Below, one piece after another: positions 13,177 through 23,376 of a stretch of 64,000 bases of DNA (the first letter of the stretch is position 1; each line of letters begins with the position of its first letter). The stretch comes from Siphonodentalium dalli (Eukaryota > Mollusca > Scaphopoda > Gadilida > Siphonodentaliidae). The translations under genes and the position numbers were made by a program. Below the pieces are notes generated by a model. It was not told where the DNA came from and ran no database searches. It saw only the letters and a program-made list of their open reading frames with translations. The DNA lies in assembly GCA_032622095.1 (NCBI GenBank), contig CP136069.1, forward strand, positions 102,946,278 through 103,010,277, in the 5' to 3' direction.

Positions 13177-13815
13177 TTTATTTTACCTAAATTGGTCAAG
13201 GGGCCAAGCAATGGCATGGTGCCCTATAAGGAACCCCTCTGTACCGCGGCCATTTTGGATCGGGGTGGATGAGTTTTGTTTATGGGAAAGGTACCTTGTG
13301 TGCCACCCTACAACACCCTTCATTTGAACTAAGTCGGTCAAGGGGTCGATATATGGTATGGGTGCCCCATTTGATACCCTCTGGACGGCGGCCATTTTAG
13401 ATCGGGGTGTGATGAAAGTGGTGGATATTTAGATCGACTTGGGGGGACCATCCAACACCATTTATGAGACCGAAGTCAGTTAATTAAGGGACCGAGAAAT
13501 GGCATGGGTGCCCTATTTAAACCCATCTGGACTGTGGCCATTATGGATCTGGTTGGTGTGCGTTGTGTGTGGAGAGTACCTTGTGGGCCACCCTACAACA
13601 CCCTTCATTTGACATAAATCGGTCAAGACGCAGATAAATGGCATGGGTGCCCTATCTTACCCCATCTGGACGGTGTCAATTTTGGATCAGGTGTGGTAAA
13701 AGGGGTGAATATTTAGTACCTTGTGGCCACCAGAGTGAATATTTAGATTGATTTGGAGGCCACCATATAACACCCATTATTTGACCTAAGTCGGTCAATG
13801 GCATGGGTGCACTAT
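13177..13815 (-). repeat. ~140-bp satellite, inverted block 2
   Basis: Continuation of the inverted satellite after the retroposon insertion. About four to five monomers, the last ones truncated. Confidence 0.9.
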
Positions 13816-13821
13816 TTGTAT

Positions 13822-13905
13822 GGTTTGGGTTCAGATAATTTCCAATGAATATTTGCCCCTCTTATTTCTGGGCTCCTGTCATCGGAAACTGTAGGGAGTC
13901 ACCTT
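13822..13905 (+). repeat. ~85-bp direct repeat, copy 1
   Basis: GGTTTGGGTTCA...TTATTTCTGGGC...GGAAACTGT recurs at 14412-14500. The intervening ~500 bases hold no recognised gene. Confidence 0.75.
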
Positions 13906-14411
13906 AAAGATCTGCATATCACCATTATACCACTTACTTCATTATAATTCCCCCAGAAGGCTATTTTGTGTAAAATGTCCCACCCAAGTCAGTGGAAAAG
14001 TTCATGTGTGTATCATTTTGCCATACAGCCCATATTTGCAAATTTCATTAAACTAGTGTAGACTGGTGATTGGGGTGGGGTGGGGCATGGCCAGTCTCAC
14101 TTTCCAATATTTATTTCATGATGTGTTTAGTAACAATCCATATAAAATTATAGAAATCAAGTTCAACTTTTGAAATTTGTTCATATTGATGTTGGAAGCC
14201 CGAGGCCTTTGGTGATCATGCTCGAAACATCCTGGTTTTTGTGCCCCTTGGGTCTGAAAATGCAATAATTTGGTCATTGTTGGAATAAACATCACATTTT
14301 CGGTTACAAGATCAAGAACCATCTCTTGGTACCCCAAATATTATTGGCATTATATATCAAATTCTGAAAGTCAATTCTGTACTCATTTCAGGAATATATA
14401 TATTGTCTACA

Positions 14412-14500
14412 TGGTTTGGGTTCATATTTCAGATAAATTTATATGAATATATGCCCCCTTATTTCTGGGCCCCTGCCTGTGGAAACTGTGGAGTGTCAGC
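14412..14500 (+). repeat. ~85-bp direct repeat, copy 2
   Basis: Diverged second copy of 13822-13905 with a small internal insertion. Confidence 0.75.
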
Positions 14501-14544
14501 TAAGCGTCACAACGGGCATGTTATCAATTTCTCCGGTTTGAATG

Positions 14545-14768
14545 AATGAATGAATATTTTATTTGTGCAACAAATCTTGTCAATATACAAATAATCATAA
14601 CATATAAATTATTATTGTCCTTAATTCTTGCTTCGATGGTAACACGATTGTACTAGAACAAGCGAATTAATAGGTGATACCAACCGAGGTGGGTGAACCA
14701 ATACGGATAACTGCCATATACATTATATTCATTTATGAACTCAGGGGACAACAGGAAGACGATATAGG
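14545..14768 (-). mobile_element. LINE/SINE 3' end, minus strand, with (ATTC)n tail
   Basis: Read on the minus strand, the segment runs from a hairpin containing GGAAGACGGCC to AATAAAATATTCATTCATTC, that is a poly(A)-signal-like hexamer followed by a tetranucleotide tail. The hairpin motif matches those at 13050-13095 and 23625-23675. Only the 3' end is present. Confidence 0.65.
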
Positions 14769-14912
14769 CCGTCTTCCTGTTGTCCCCTGAGTTCATAAAT
14801 GAGTATAATGTATATGGCAGTTATCCGTATTGGTTCACCCACCTCGGTTGGTATCACCTATTAATTCGCTTGTTCTAGTACAATCGTGTTACCATCGAAG
14901 CAAGAATTAAGG
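14619..14912. repeat. Near-perfect palindrome with 143-bp arms
   Basis: Positions 14619-14761 and 14770-14912 are reverse complements across an 8-base centre. I found one mismatch (about 14730 against its partner). The left arm is the LINE 3' end on the minus strand and the right arm is its inverted duplicate. The natural hairpin of that LINE 3' end sits exactly at the centre. Confidence 0.95.
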
Positions 14913-15011
14913 CAGGAGAAAGGTGGAAACACACGTGTATGAGGTGTGTCCGAGTATGTATATAGTAATGTATTTATGCGTTTGGTTTACTTTACTTTAC
15001 TGGTGGCTCTA

Positions 15012-15300
15012 TAGATAGATAGATAATTTAATGGCTAAAAGATGCAAAATTTGCAGACATATGAGCATAAGCATATATACAAAAGAGTAAAACAGAGTGT
15101 GACATTCATATAGTATAAATATAACAAGTATAGATATATAAATATAACAAGAATGCAGCTTGACAGTACTGTAGAGGGACAAGATAGTGAATAAACCTAG
15201 CTTAATAATGACTACTAAATAGATACTCGTACCTTTATATATATACAAACATGAAAAATCAACCCGTGCTATCCCACCCTCCTCCCTCAACAGGACTGTC
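15012..15300 (-). mobile_element. Probable retroposon 3' end with (TATC)n tail, minus strand
   Basis: On the minus strand the sequence ends TTAAATTATCTATCTATC, the same tetranucleotide tail type as neighbouring LINE 3' ends. The body is A/T-rich without a recognised coding frame. The upstream limit is arbitrary. Confidence 0.4.
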
Positions 15301-16001
15301 ATGTTGCTTAAGAGATACTAGTAAGAGAACCAACAGCTCTTCGCCACCTGCATATTCACACTGCTGCCATGTATGGCCGGCTTTAGACTGACATGTCCAT
15401 GACCGAAAGATGGAATCCCTAAATACAGACAGCAGTGACAATATATGCTGCTGGCCAAGTACTGTCGTCGCACATAGAAAGATAGAGATGAAAATAGAGT
15501 AGTAGAATAGAAATATACATATGAATACGCTCTATAAGCGTTGATCAAATTATGTTTTGTATATCTCATGGGTTTTTAGTGATTGTTTACATGAAATAAT
15601 AGCCTGACAATCTTCAAATAATAATACGTGAGTAGGTAGGTAAATGGGTAAATCAGCGTCCAGGTTGTGTGATCGGAGAGTTGTCATTGTATTTGCAGCA
15701 ACTGAACGCCCCCATACCGGAAGTCCGTATGTTAGATGGCTGCATGTGAATTAGTGCGTAGTAGAGAGTTTTTCTGGCAGTTTTGAGAAGAATACGTTTC
15801 ACCTTGATTAGAGCATAAATGCATGTTTTATTCGTTTGTTAAGCATTGATATATGAGTTTTAAAAGTAAGGTTTTCATCTATGTATGCCCAGGAAGTTTA
15901 AGGAAGTTTCTTGACGCCTATTACCAACTCTATTGCGTTGCTTATTGTTTAATTTTACCTTCAATCGCGACCATTTAAGCTGAAGAACCAGTAGTTCTTT
16001 A
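15301..16001. other. Intergenic, nothing recognised
   Basis: No gene, RNA or repeat was identified. Confidence 0.35.
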
Positions 16002-17266
16002 ATTACTGCTGTTTTGGTTCTTGAGAATTGAAAAACCAAAAGTGGACAGCCGGATTATTTACAACTAAACTTCAATCATCGTCGTCATTATCATCGTCGT
16101 CATCGTAATCATCGTAAGCATCTTCATCGCCATCGCAATCGCCATCACCAACGCCGCCGTCATCATCGCTGTCGTCATCGTAGTCATCCACATTATCATT
16201 ATCACCATCTCTATCTTTCGTCGAAGTCACCGTCATCATCGTCGTCGTAGTCATCGCTGTCGTTTTCGTCGTCATCATCATGATGATCATCGCTGTCGTC
16301 GTAGTTATCATGATAGCCGTTGTCATCATCGCTGTCGTCGTCGTAGTCATCAACATCATCGCTGTCGCCGTAGTCATCATCATCGCTGTCGCCGTAGTCA
16401 TCATCATCGCTGTCGTCGTCGTACGGTCGCAGTCATCATCAGTACTTTCAATGTCGAAGTCATCATCATTATCGCTGTCGTAGTCTAAGTCATAATCATC
16501 ATTATCATCGTTGTCGTCGTATTCATCATCATATTCATCCTGGTTGTCGGCGTAGTCATCAATATATCATCATCATCATCATCATCTCATCATCGATGGT
16601 GTCGTTGTAGTCATCATACTCGCTGTTCGTTATCATCATTATCGCTGTCGTCGTTGTCGTGATAATCATCGTCATCATCATAATCATAGTCGTTGTCATC
16701 ATAATCATCTCAGCTATTGGCAGCATGCCAGCATCATCCTAATTATTACCACCATCATTGTCGTCGTGTAGCAACTTGGTCAATATCATTAGAATTGCCA
16801 TCGATGTCGACATCGTCTTCATTATCATCATCATCATCGTCGTCGTCGACGCCATCTGTGTCAATTACGATCACCGTCGAAGTTGTCGCATATAGTTGTT
16901 GTCGTCGTCGTCACCATCATCGCTATCATCTCACAATCCGAACGCATTAAAGCCGTCCTCGTTTTCGTCGTTATCGTCAACAACATCATATATTTATTAC
17001 TTTGACGACGACAGCAGTGATGATGACACGACGGCGACAGCAATGATAATGATGACAACGACGACGACAGCGATGATAAAATAATGACGACGACGAAAAC
17101 GATGATGATGATAACTACGACGACGGCAACGCTGATGATGACTGATGACGACAGCGATGATTGTGATTATTACGACGACTGCGATAATGGTGATGACTAC
17201 GACGACAGCGATGATGGTGATGACCACGACGACAGCGATGATAGTGATGACCACGATCATGACGTC

Positions 17267-17316
<50 letters not shown>

Positions 17317-17860
17317 CGACGACAATGATGACGACTACGACAACGGCCGCGATGATGATGACACGACGACAGCGACGATGGTGATTATAACGATAACGAC
17401 AGCGATGATGATGATGATGACTACGATGGCAGCGATTATGGCGATGACTACGATTATAAAGACGATGATGATGACTACGACGACAGCGATTATGATGATG
17501 ACTACGACGATAAAGATGATGATGACTACGACGACGATAAAGATGATGGTGACTGCGACGCGACGATGATGCCGAGGACATCGATGATGATGACTACGAC
17601 GACAGCGATGTTGATGACAACCATGACGACAGTGATGATTATAACAACGACGGCAGCGAATGATGATGATGACAATGTTGATGACTACGACAACAAAAGC
17701 GATGATGATGATGATGATGATGACGACTATGACGACGATGATGATGATGACTACGACGACGATGATGATTGAAGATTAGTTGTAAAAATTCCGTTTGTCC
17801 AATTTTAATTCTTCAGACGCACCTCTTGCTTTTCAATTTCAAAGAACCAAAAACACCAGT
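16002..17860. repeat. Inverted repeat with trinucleotide-microsatellite arms
   Basis: From about 16074 to 16980 the plus strand is (TCA/TCG)-type trinucleotide DNA. From about 17000 to 17772 it is the complementary (GAT/GAC) type. Unique flanks pair as well: left 16002-16075 (GGTTCTTGAGAATTGAAAAA, then TTTACAACTAAACTTCAATC) matches the reverse complement of 17768-17860, apart from an insertion on the right. The longest pure run is about 17 GAT units near 17266-17316. Short higher-order units are visible, such as GTCATCATCATCGCTGTCGC near 16375 and 16400. Long Asp-rich or Ser/Val-rich frames here are by-products of the repeat. Confidence 0.9.
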
Positions 17861-18160
17861 GATTGTAAATAATTTTTGTTATGTTTCCCATAGTTTTTTT
17901 CTTCAAATATCTTTCTTGATATATTTATTTAGAACAATTTAATTTATACCAAAAAGAAGTAAATTATGTGAGAAATTTAATCATATTTATTATATATTTA
18001 TTGGCATACTTATACTTTTGTTATCGGTTTCGCAACTTTTGCAATCGATATTTCACACCATTATTTGAACAGTTCGACAACAGTCACCTCGACATAGGAA
18101 ACTTTCAGAATGATCGGTTTCCTACACCTCTAGGTTTGTGATCATACGCTATTTCGCTAT
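17861..18160. other. AT-rich spacer, nothing recognised
   Basis: AT-rich, no gene found. Confidence 0.35.
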
Positions 18161-18162
18161 TG

Positions 18163-18416
18163 GCTTCTCGGCCTTTTGGCTCGAGCCCGTGCTGTGAGAT
18201 ACGTTCCCGACGATGGTCATCCCATCGGACGGGACTTCCACGGTATGGGTTCGCAGCCTGAGGAGGACGAGTGGTCCTGACTGACGGACTTCCGCTTCTA
18301 GCGGGGACTGACCCCGACAGGCAATTTGACCATCTCGTAAGGGTGGGTCACCTCTTTCGGTGTGCTCCAGCCGATAAGAGTGGTCCGCAATAGCCCCGGG
18401 CCAAAAAAAAGAAGAA
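18163..18416 (+). mobile_element. SINE-like element with a U2 snRNA-like head
   Basis: Starts with GCTTCTCGGCCTTTTGGCT (18163-18181), which matches stem-loop I at the 5' end of eukaryotic U2 snRNA. Similarity stops there: the branch-point-recognition region and Sm site of U2 are not present. A GC-rich ~220-base body follows, including GGTTCGCAGCC near 18247 (loosely like a pol III B box), and it ends in an A-rich tail (AAAAAAAAGAAGAAA, 18402-18416). A head from a small RNA, a body and an A tail are the architecture of a SINE. I do not see convincing target duplications. It could also be a chimeric U2 retropseudogene. Confidence 0.5.
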
Positions 18417-18534
18417 ATCTGTACCATAAAATGATTGACTCGTTTGGTTTCCGAATTGTTGCTAGCAATAGAGGAGGGAAATTCTTAGATATGCATTAAT
18501 TTGCATTTGTCCCTTACAAAAAAGGAAATCGGTT

Positions 18535-19060
18535 CCCTGCACAGAACCAGATAGGTTCTTGACGGGGGAAAACCGATCTGGTTCTTCGTTAGGATCCGAT
18601 TTGGTTCTCTGTGAGAAGCCCATCTGGTTCTTCCCGAAGAACCAGATGGGTTCTTCGCGGTAAACCAAATTGGGCTTTTTGGATAATTAGGTTCTTCGCG
18701 AAGAACCAAACAATTGATCAAAGTGATTTGGTTCTTCGTGAAGAACCAAGAAAATTGACGGGTTCTTGAGAAGAACCAAATAGTTCCGAAATAGAACCAA
18801 ATTGGTTCCGCCGCTGGGACATTTTGGTAATTGTAACACAGTTGTAGAACCAAAATGTTGGTTCTTGATAACAATTTTGGTTCTTCATTTGGTTCTTCAA
18901 GGATGTCAAAATTATTTCTTATTGGGTTCTCGTCAACCATTTGGTTCGTCGTCCACCAAGAACCAATTGTTCTTTGTTTGGTTCTTCAATAAATGGGTAA
19001 AGAACCAATTGGTTCTTCGACTGTGAAGAACCAACTCTGTTGGTTCCACCAGTGTATAGC
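18535..19060. repeat. Cluster of GGTTCTT/AAGAACC inverted repeats
   Basis: Dozens of GGTTCT or AGAACC words in about 525 bases. Several are arranged as compact palindromes of the form GGTTCTTCNNGAAGAACC, near 18622, 18690 and 18732, with a looser one near 18760. Others are direct GGTTCTT copies. No coding sense is apparent, and the copies are irregularly spaced. Confidence 0.8.
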
Positions 19061-19430
19061 TATAAGTAGTCATCGCGCTATCCATGAGTTGCGAAACGTT
19101 ACTTGTCTCGCCGGTGACAGAATCGGCAATGCGCGATTTTGCCAGTTCCGTTTGTCACGTTGGAATCACCAGTGATTTGATGGCGAGCACTCAATTTCGT
19201 GGCTTTGAGCGCTTATATATGACACACACGACAATAGTTTTGCATAGTAAGTATTCCATCTACAGACCCTCACGTACGCGTGCAGCCTGCCAATAATCGA
19301 GATAATGTTTAGGTGGTTCGCATGTGAACGTGCGATGCGTGTATGTTCTCTGTATACAAATGGACTGACATATAGTCACAGGAGATGAATGCTACCACCA
19401 TGACCGACACTTATTTACAAGAAACACACT

Positions 19431-21926
19431 TCATTCACCGTATTTCGGCTCCGCACACGATTCGAATTTTGGCGGTCTTTCTCTTTGTTCGCCCTCCTTT
19501 GATTCGAGGTACTGTTGAACATCGAATGTTGCAGTTGTGTCAAAGAAATTGAACGGCCTTAAAGCGAATCCGGTGGTTAGTCGTGTCGTCATGGGAACGT
19601 CTTCCGATGACGGGACGTGTAGAAACCCGACAGTCACCCAAGCAACAAGATCCTCATTCACTATATTCTCGCCATCCAACATATTGTCCAGACTTCCGAT
19701 GGGCTCATCAAATCGCGTAGAATCATATAGAGATGTCAAATACTGTTCTTCTTCTTTACGTTTTGTCACAGTGCAGTGGTATTTTGTGTACGCCATCGCA
19801 CTCAGAGAAGGGTACGAACTCGGGAGGACCTGTGCTACATCCGTTAGAGGGATTAATCTATAACCCCTCTTGTTGCCCCACTTGTTCCTGTACTTCTCGT
19901 TCACAAAAGTCCAGAATTTTGGATTTTGGAGATCAATTTTCATTCCTGCTTCGCTTTGAAGAGTCTCGTATTCAATAAATCTGGTAGAATTATATGGAAA
20001 ATATGGTGGCACCCGCCATGTCTTCAGAGCATCCCGGACATCACCGGCCTTCCAGTGAATGATATCTAGACTATTCTGGCTGTCTACTACATCGAAGTCG
20101 ACCTTCATCCCAAACGAATGGTCGTGTATATCTCCTGTGGCGTACTCCGTCACGCGGAAACCGAAGGGTGTGTTCGGGCGGCCGGAGCCACCGGAAGTAT
20201 CATCTGCATCCCAAAATGACGTCTGTAGAAAACCAGTTGCTGTTACGTATGTGTGGAGCTCGCCATTCAACATGAATCGCCATTCTATTAAATAGTCATA
20301 GTTACCAATCAGGCATGGCATGCGCACAACCAAATAATGGTTTCTTAGCCCTGCCTGGTACGAGTATTCTCTGTGGCGCCACAACGGTTCTTCTCCGTCC
20401 GCTTCAAACACACAAATAGAAGGCTTTGTTGTTCCCTCTCTTTTGGTTGTCCGCCAGATGTGTGTGTCTAACACAGTAGCATGCTCTGGACAATCTACAC
20501 CTTTGATCACGCGGCCAGCGTATCCAATGCCGAAAACAGCATCCATGTACATTGAGTTGGTCCTGGACGAAGAGCCGGACGCGTACGTCAGACTGATATC
20601 GTTGTTGGCGAGTTCATACACAATACGGTTTCCCTTGAATTTTATATTGTGTAAACTTGGCCCCCTATGCTGGTTGTTGCCAATGGCGAATTCCCAACCC
20701 ATCCACTTGACTGCATGATCTTGAACCGTGTATCGCGGTCCGGAAGGTTGATAAGTCCGCGGCGGGCTATATTGCGAATTTTCTCGAATTGGCAGGCTCC
20801 GATTTCTTTCGGGAAACAGATCTTTCAGAAGGTTTTGTCTATGGCCTGTTGGAAATTTGATTTTCCTTATGGTATTACTTCTGTAAGCCGTCATTAGGTC
20901 AGCTGCTGAATCATACGGACCCTGATTCAGATAGAAAATGTCGTGACTTCTCCATTGCGAGCTATTTCGACCTGGATTATGAATAACGAATGACAATGGA
21001 ACGAGGTCCATAAAGTCGGTCGCCGAATGTGGCTTGAAACCATTGAAAGCGAAGAAAACCCTCGTTTCTCTGTTATTTACAGATTTTCCGTACCCGCCGT
21101 GAGTGTAGACCAAAGATAAATCGTCGTTCTCGTAGGAAGCCCCATCAAAGCTCTCCAGCACAAGTTGTTGCAATGTTTTAAAAGTTTCTTTTACAACCTC
21201 ATCCAACCCCCAAATTTCTGGATAATCCATTGGACGACTCTCATAGTTAATTTCACCAGGTCGCAGCAAGGGCTGTACTGTCATGGCATCGGGTTTGTTC
21301 AGTGGGCCCACTTTGTATTCCATCACGTCTGGGGGGTTAACACCCCCTCGAGCAACCAGCACTTGCGCGAATCGTCCGGGATTCGCTCCGTTGTGATCAA
21401 GATATTGAATGGCTTGTTGTTTGTTTGGAGGAAAGAGAAACATAGCCGTGACGTAATTTGTATACCGAGTTATCTTCTCATTCTTTGGAACAACCAGCCC
21501 TTTATTCTGCAGAAAGTAATATGCTGATTTCATCTCGTCCACGGTTAACGGCGCAAAGAGAAATGAATCTTTGGACGGAGTAGCGTCGATGGGATTTTTC
21601 CCAGAGCACGATGCACACGGATATGTCGTTGCTGTCGGGAACTCATTTCCTCGATTTTCGGGATTTATGATTTTTGTCACTGACCCATTACCTCCTACTT
21701 CACATGGTTCATTCGTTGACCCAAATCCGTATATTCCTATCAGAATTCCACCCGCAATACCAAGGACAAGTGCAAGAAACACTACGAACTGTGAGTATAT
21801 AATATCTTTCTTCGTGAAGCTGGTCTTCTGGTCCGAGACAAGATTAGTCGTAGAGTTTCCGTTGATAGCACCGGTCGTCATGTCTTGCAATTCGTACTTC
21901 TTCATCTCTTCGTTTTTGGTCGACAT
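19431..21926 (-). CDS. Membrane-anchored copper amine oxidase (primary-amine oxidase), 831 aa
   Basis: Copper/topaquinone amine oxidases oxidatively deaminate primary amines to aldehyde, hydrogen peroxide and ammonia. The protein has a ~42-residue N-terminal tail, a transmembrane segment at about 43-67, then a long ectodomain, which fits a type II membrane ectoenzyme such as vertebrate AOC3 (about 760 residues). The topaquinone-forming Tyr543 lies in GNYDYLIEW. Asp462 (YMDAVFGIG) is the presumed catalytic base. Copper ligands are His601 and His603 (GDIHDHSFG) and His770 (FLHVPSSEDVP). Cys479 and Cys505 match the conserved disulfide. N-glycosylation sequons are visible near 321, 375 and 646. 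The Ser/Thr usual three residues before the NY of the cofactor motif is Leu539 here, a mild departure. The whole coding region is one open exon with no stop or frameshift. It lies among repeats, with no operon-like neighbours. Family assignment is strong; substrate and orthology to a particular AOC paralogue are not resolved. Confidence 0.95.
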   Translation of the reverse strand: MSTKNEEMKKYELQDMTTGAINGNSTTNLVSDQKTSFTKKDIIYSQFVVFLALVLGIAGGILIGIYGFGSTNEPCEVGGNGSVTKIINPENRGNEFPTATTYPCASCSGKNPIDATPSKDSFLFAPLTVDEMKSAYYFLQNKGLVVPKNEKITRYTNYVTAMFLFPPNKQQAIQYLDHNGANPGRFAQVLVARGGVNPPDVMEYKVGPLNKPDAMTVQPLLRPGEINYESRPMDYPEIWGLDEVVKETFKTLQQLVLESFDGASYENDDLSLVYTHGGYGKSVNNRETRVFFAFNGFKPHSATDFMDLVPLSFVIHNPGRNSSQWRSHDIFYLNQGPYDSAADLMTAYRSNTIRKIKFPTGHRQNLLKDLFPERNRSLPIRENSQYSPPRTYQPSGPRYTVQDHAVKWMGWEFAIGNNQHRGPSLHNIKFKGNRIVYELANNDISLTYASGSSSRTNSMYMDAVFGIGYAGRVIKGVDCPEHATVLDTHIWRTTKREGTTKPSICVFEADGEEPLWRHREYSYQAGLRNHYLVVRMPCLIGNYDYLIEWRFMLNGELHTYVTATGFLQTSFWDADDTSGGSGRPNTPFGFRVTEYATGDIHDHSFGMKVDFDVVDSQNSLDIIHWKAGDVRDALKTWRVPPYFPYNSTRFIEYETLQSEAGMKIDLQNPKFWTFVNEKYRNKWGNKRGYRLIPLTDVAQVLPSSYPSLSAMAYTKYHCTVTKRKEEEQYLTSLYDSTRFDEPIGSLDNMLDGENIVNEDLVAWVTVGFLHVPSSEDVPMTTRLTTGFALRPFNFFDTTATFDVQQYLESKEGEQRERPPKFESCAEPKYGE

Positions 21927-21972
21927 GTCATCCGGTTGATTCCACCAACTCAGCCCTCAGGAACCCCTCTCT
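21927..21972 (-). promoter_or_regulatory. 5' UTR with possible splice acceptor
   Basis: Upstream of the amine oxidase start, the minus strand reads ATTTCATTCCAG, with the AG at 21971-21972. This resembles an intron 3' end and would leave about 44 bases of 5' leader before the ATG. Without transcript data it is only a candidate, and the gene may be intronless. Confidence 0.35.
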
Positions 21973-22470
21973 GGAATGAAATAGTATATAATATTGTTTG
22001 AAAGCGTGTTAGAGCAAGTAATTGGTTAATCGCTATATAAAACTGTCATTATTATAATAACATTGAGATTAAGGGGGGGCTGTACTACAATTTCAGTAAA
22101 TTCCCGGCAATAACAACTTTCCAAATCGATAATATATAGAACAGTTAACTAATCTGAGTCGAAGATGTCTTCTGTGAACTTTCAGGTTAACAAGTTATCT
22201 TATAGTATATACTAATTTAATATAAATTTACTTTATGGCTCCAGCCAGAAACTAAGTTATGAATTTCCACGTACAAGAGGTAATCAAATTAATTTACGGA
22301 CAATGGATTGGACAACGCCTGGCACCCACCGTATAACGAAACCGGAGCCATCCGGAAAGCAATTTCTTCGGAAATGGTAGGGAAATTTCCGAATAGATCA
22401 TGTCTGGTATTTGGATTGTGCTTAAATTCTACATAGCGTACAACAAATTTACACTGGTTATATACTTCTC
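21973..22470. other. Upstream region of the amine oxidase, nothing specific
   Basis: AT-rich with a GGGGGGG-containing stretch near 22073. No clear promoter element can be assigned. Confidence 0.3.
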
Positions 22471-22780
22471 AGATACGTGACATCAGGGGTTCCTTTTTGG
22501 GGAGGGTGGGTGTCTGACACCCTCTCCCAACTGTTGTCAAATGTTTAAAAGTGGGAAATTTCATGAACTGACACAACATTAGTCATGCAGGTTGGAAACG
22601 CTTGGATATTAAGCTCGAGGCGAGTCTAGATACTAGGATTTTGCGATTTTAATGTTCAGATTTCAAAATGTTCTCACACCGAGCCGAACCATGGTCGGTC
22701 CGGTGTATTTATGTGGAGACAGACTACCAGATGTTAGGATTTATTGCAATTTTCAGATCAGATCTAAACAAAAATTATCA
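22471..22780 (+). repeat. Dispersed repeat, copy related to 39560-40110
   Basis: Shares an ordered series of blocks with 39560-40110: CAGGGGT, GTCAAATGTT, TTGGAA, CTAGGATTT, TCTCACACCG and CCGAACCATGGTCG, then a second AGGATTT block. The copies are diverged. It ends just where the truncated LINE begins. Confidence 0.65.
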
Positions 22781-22782
22781 TA

Positions 22783-23376
22783 TTGGACAAGAGCCATGGT
22801 TCGTCCAAAACTATACATTGCCTAAATAGGGCAAAACGTTTTCTTCCAAGAAATGCATTAAATCGCATATATGACTCTCTAATACATAGCAAACTATCAT
22901 ATGGCATTGAAATTTGGGGTGTTTCAACAGGTATTGAGAAACTTTTTAAACAACAAAAAAGAGCCATTAGACTGATAAATAATGCAAAATATAATTCTCA
23001 TACAGAACCCTTATTTAAACAAAGTAAAATATTGAAAATTAGTAATCTCCATTCATTGAAATCATCCCTTACTGCATATGATTGGAAAAACGGACTCTTA
23101 CCACATTCATTGAATAATCTTTTGGAAAATACACCGCGGACTGGTAGGGCTTCCCGCCAAATAAACAACCTTGCACATAAGACACCCAGGATAAAATATA
23201 CTGAGCGATTGCCACTTCACCAAATCCCAAATGCCTGGAACTCATTACCTCTCACAATGAAAACCTCCATCCCAAGATTTACATTTAAACGACTTATAGT
23301 ATATAGTTATATTGAAAACTATAAACGTAAAGTTATTTGCGAAAATCGATATTGCCCTGACTGTACGAACCAATAA
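22783..23376 (+). CDS. C-terminal fragment of a non-LTR reverse transcriptase
   Basis: About 197 open codons. FLPRNALNRIYDSLIHSKLS, then YGIEIWG and KQQKRAIRLI, match the segment downstream of the reverse-transcriptase palm in CR1/L2/Rex1-type LINE proteins. The C terminus has a short CENRYCPDC cluster. The polymerase motifs, including the catalytic aspartates, are absent, so the protein is inactive as an enzyme. LINE-type sequence starts only around 22800; the first codons are probably fortuitous read-through from the flanking repeat. It belongs to the truncated element at 22795-23762. Confidence 0.8.
   Translation: MDKSHGSSKTIHCLNRAKRFLPRNALNRIYDSLIHSKLSYGIEIWGVSTGIEKLFKQQKRAIRLINNAKYNSHTEPLFKQSKILKISNLHSLKSSLTAYDWKNGLLPHSLNNLLENTPRTGRASRQINNLAHKTPRIKYTERLPLHQIPNAWNSLPLTMKTSIPRFTFKRLIVYSYIENYKRKVICENRYCPDCTNQ

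Noticed and set aside
16072-17772. Long Asp-rich, Thr/Met-rich and Ser/His/Arg-rich frames
   Set aside because: Inevitable by-products of trinucleotide repeats, which read open in most frames.
18163-18400. Functional U2 snRNA gene
   Set aside because: Similarity covers only stem-loop I; the branch-point-recognition sequence and Sm site are missing.
18535-18940. Minus-strand 151-codon frame (rich in EEPN and RTK words)
   Set aside because: Composed of the AAGAACC repeat read in frame; no independent coding evidence.
18535-19060. CRISPR-like array
   Set aside because: Spacing and repeats are irregular, the units are mutual inverted repeats, and the context is eukaryotic.
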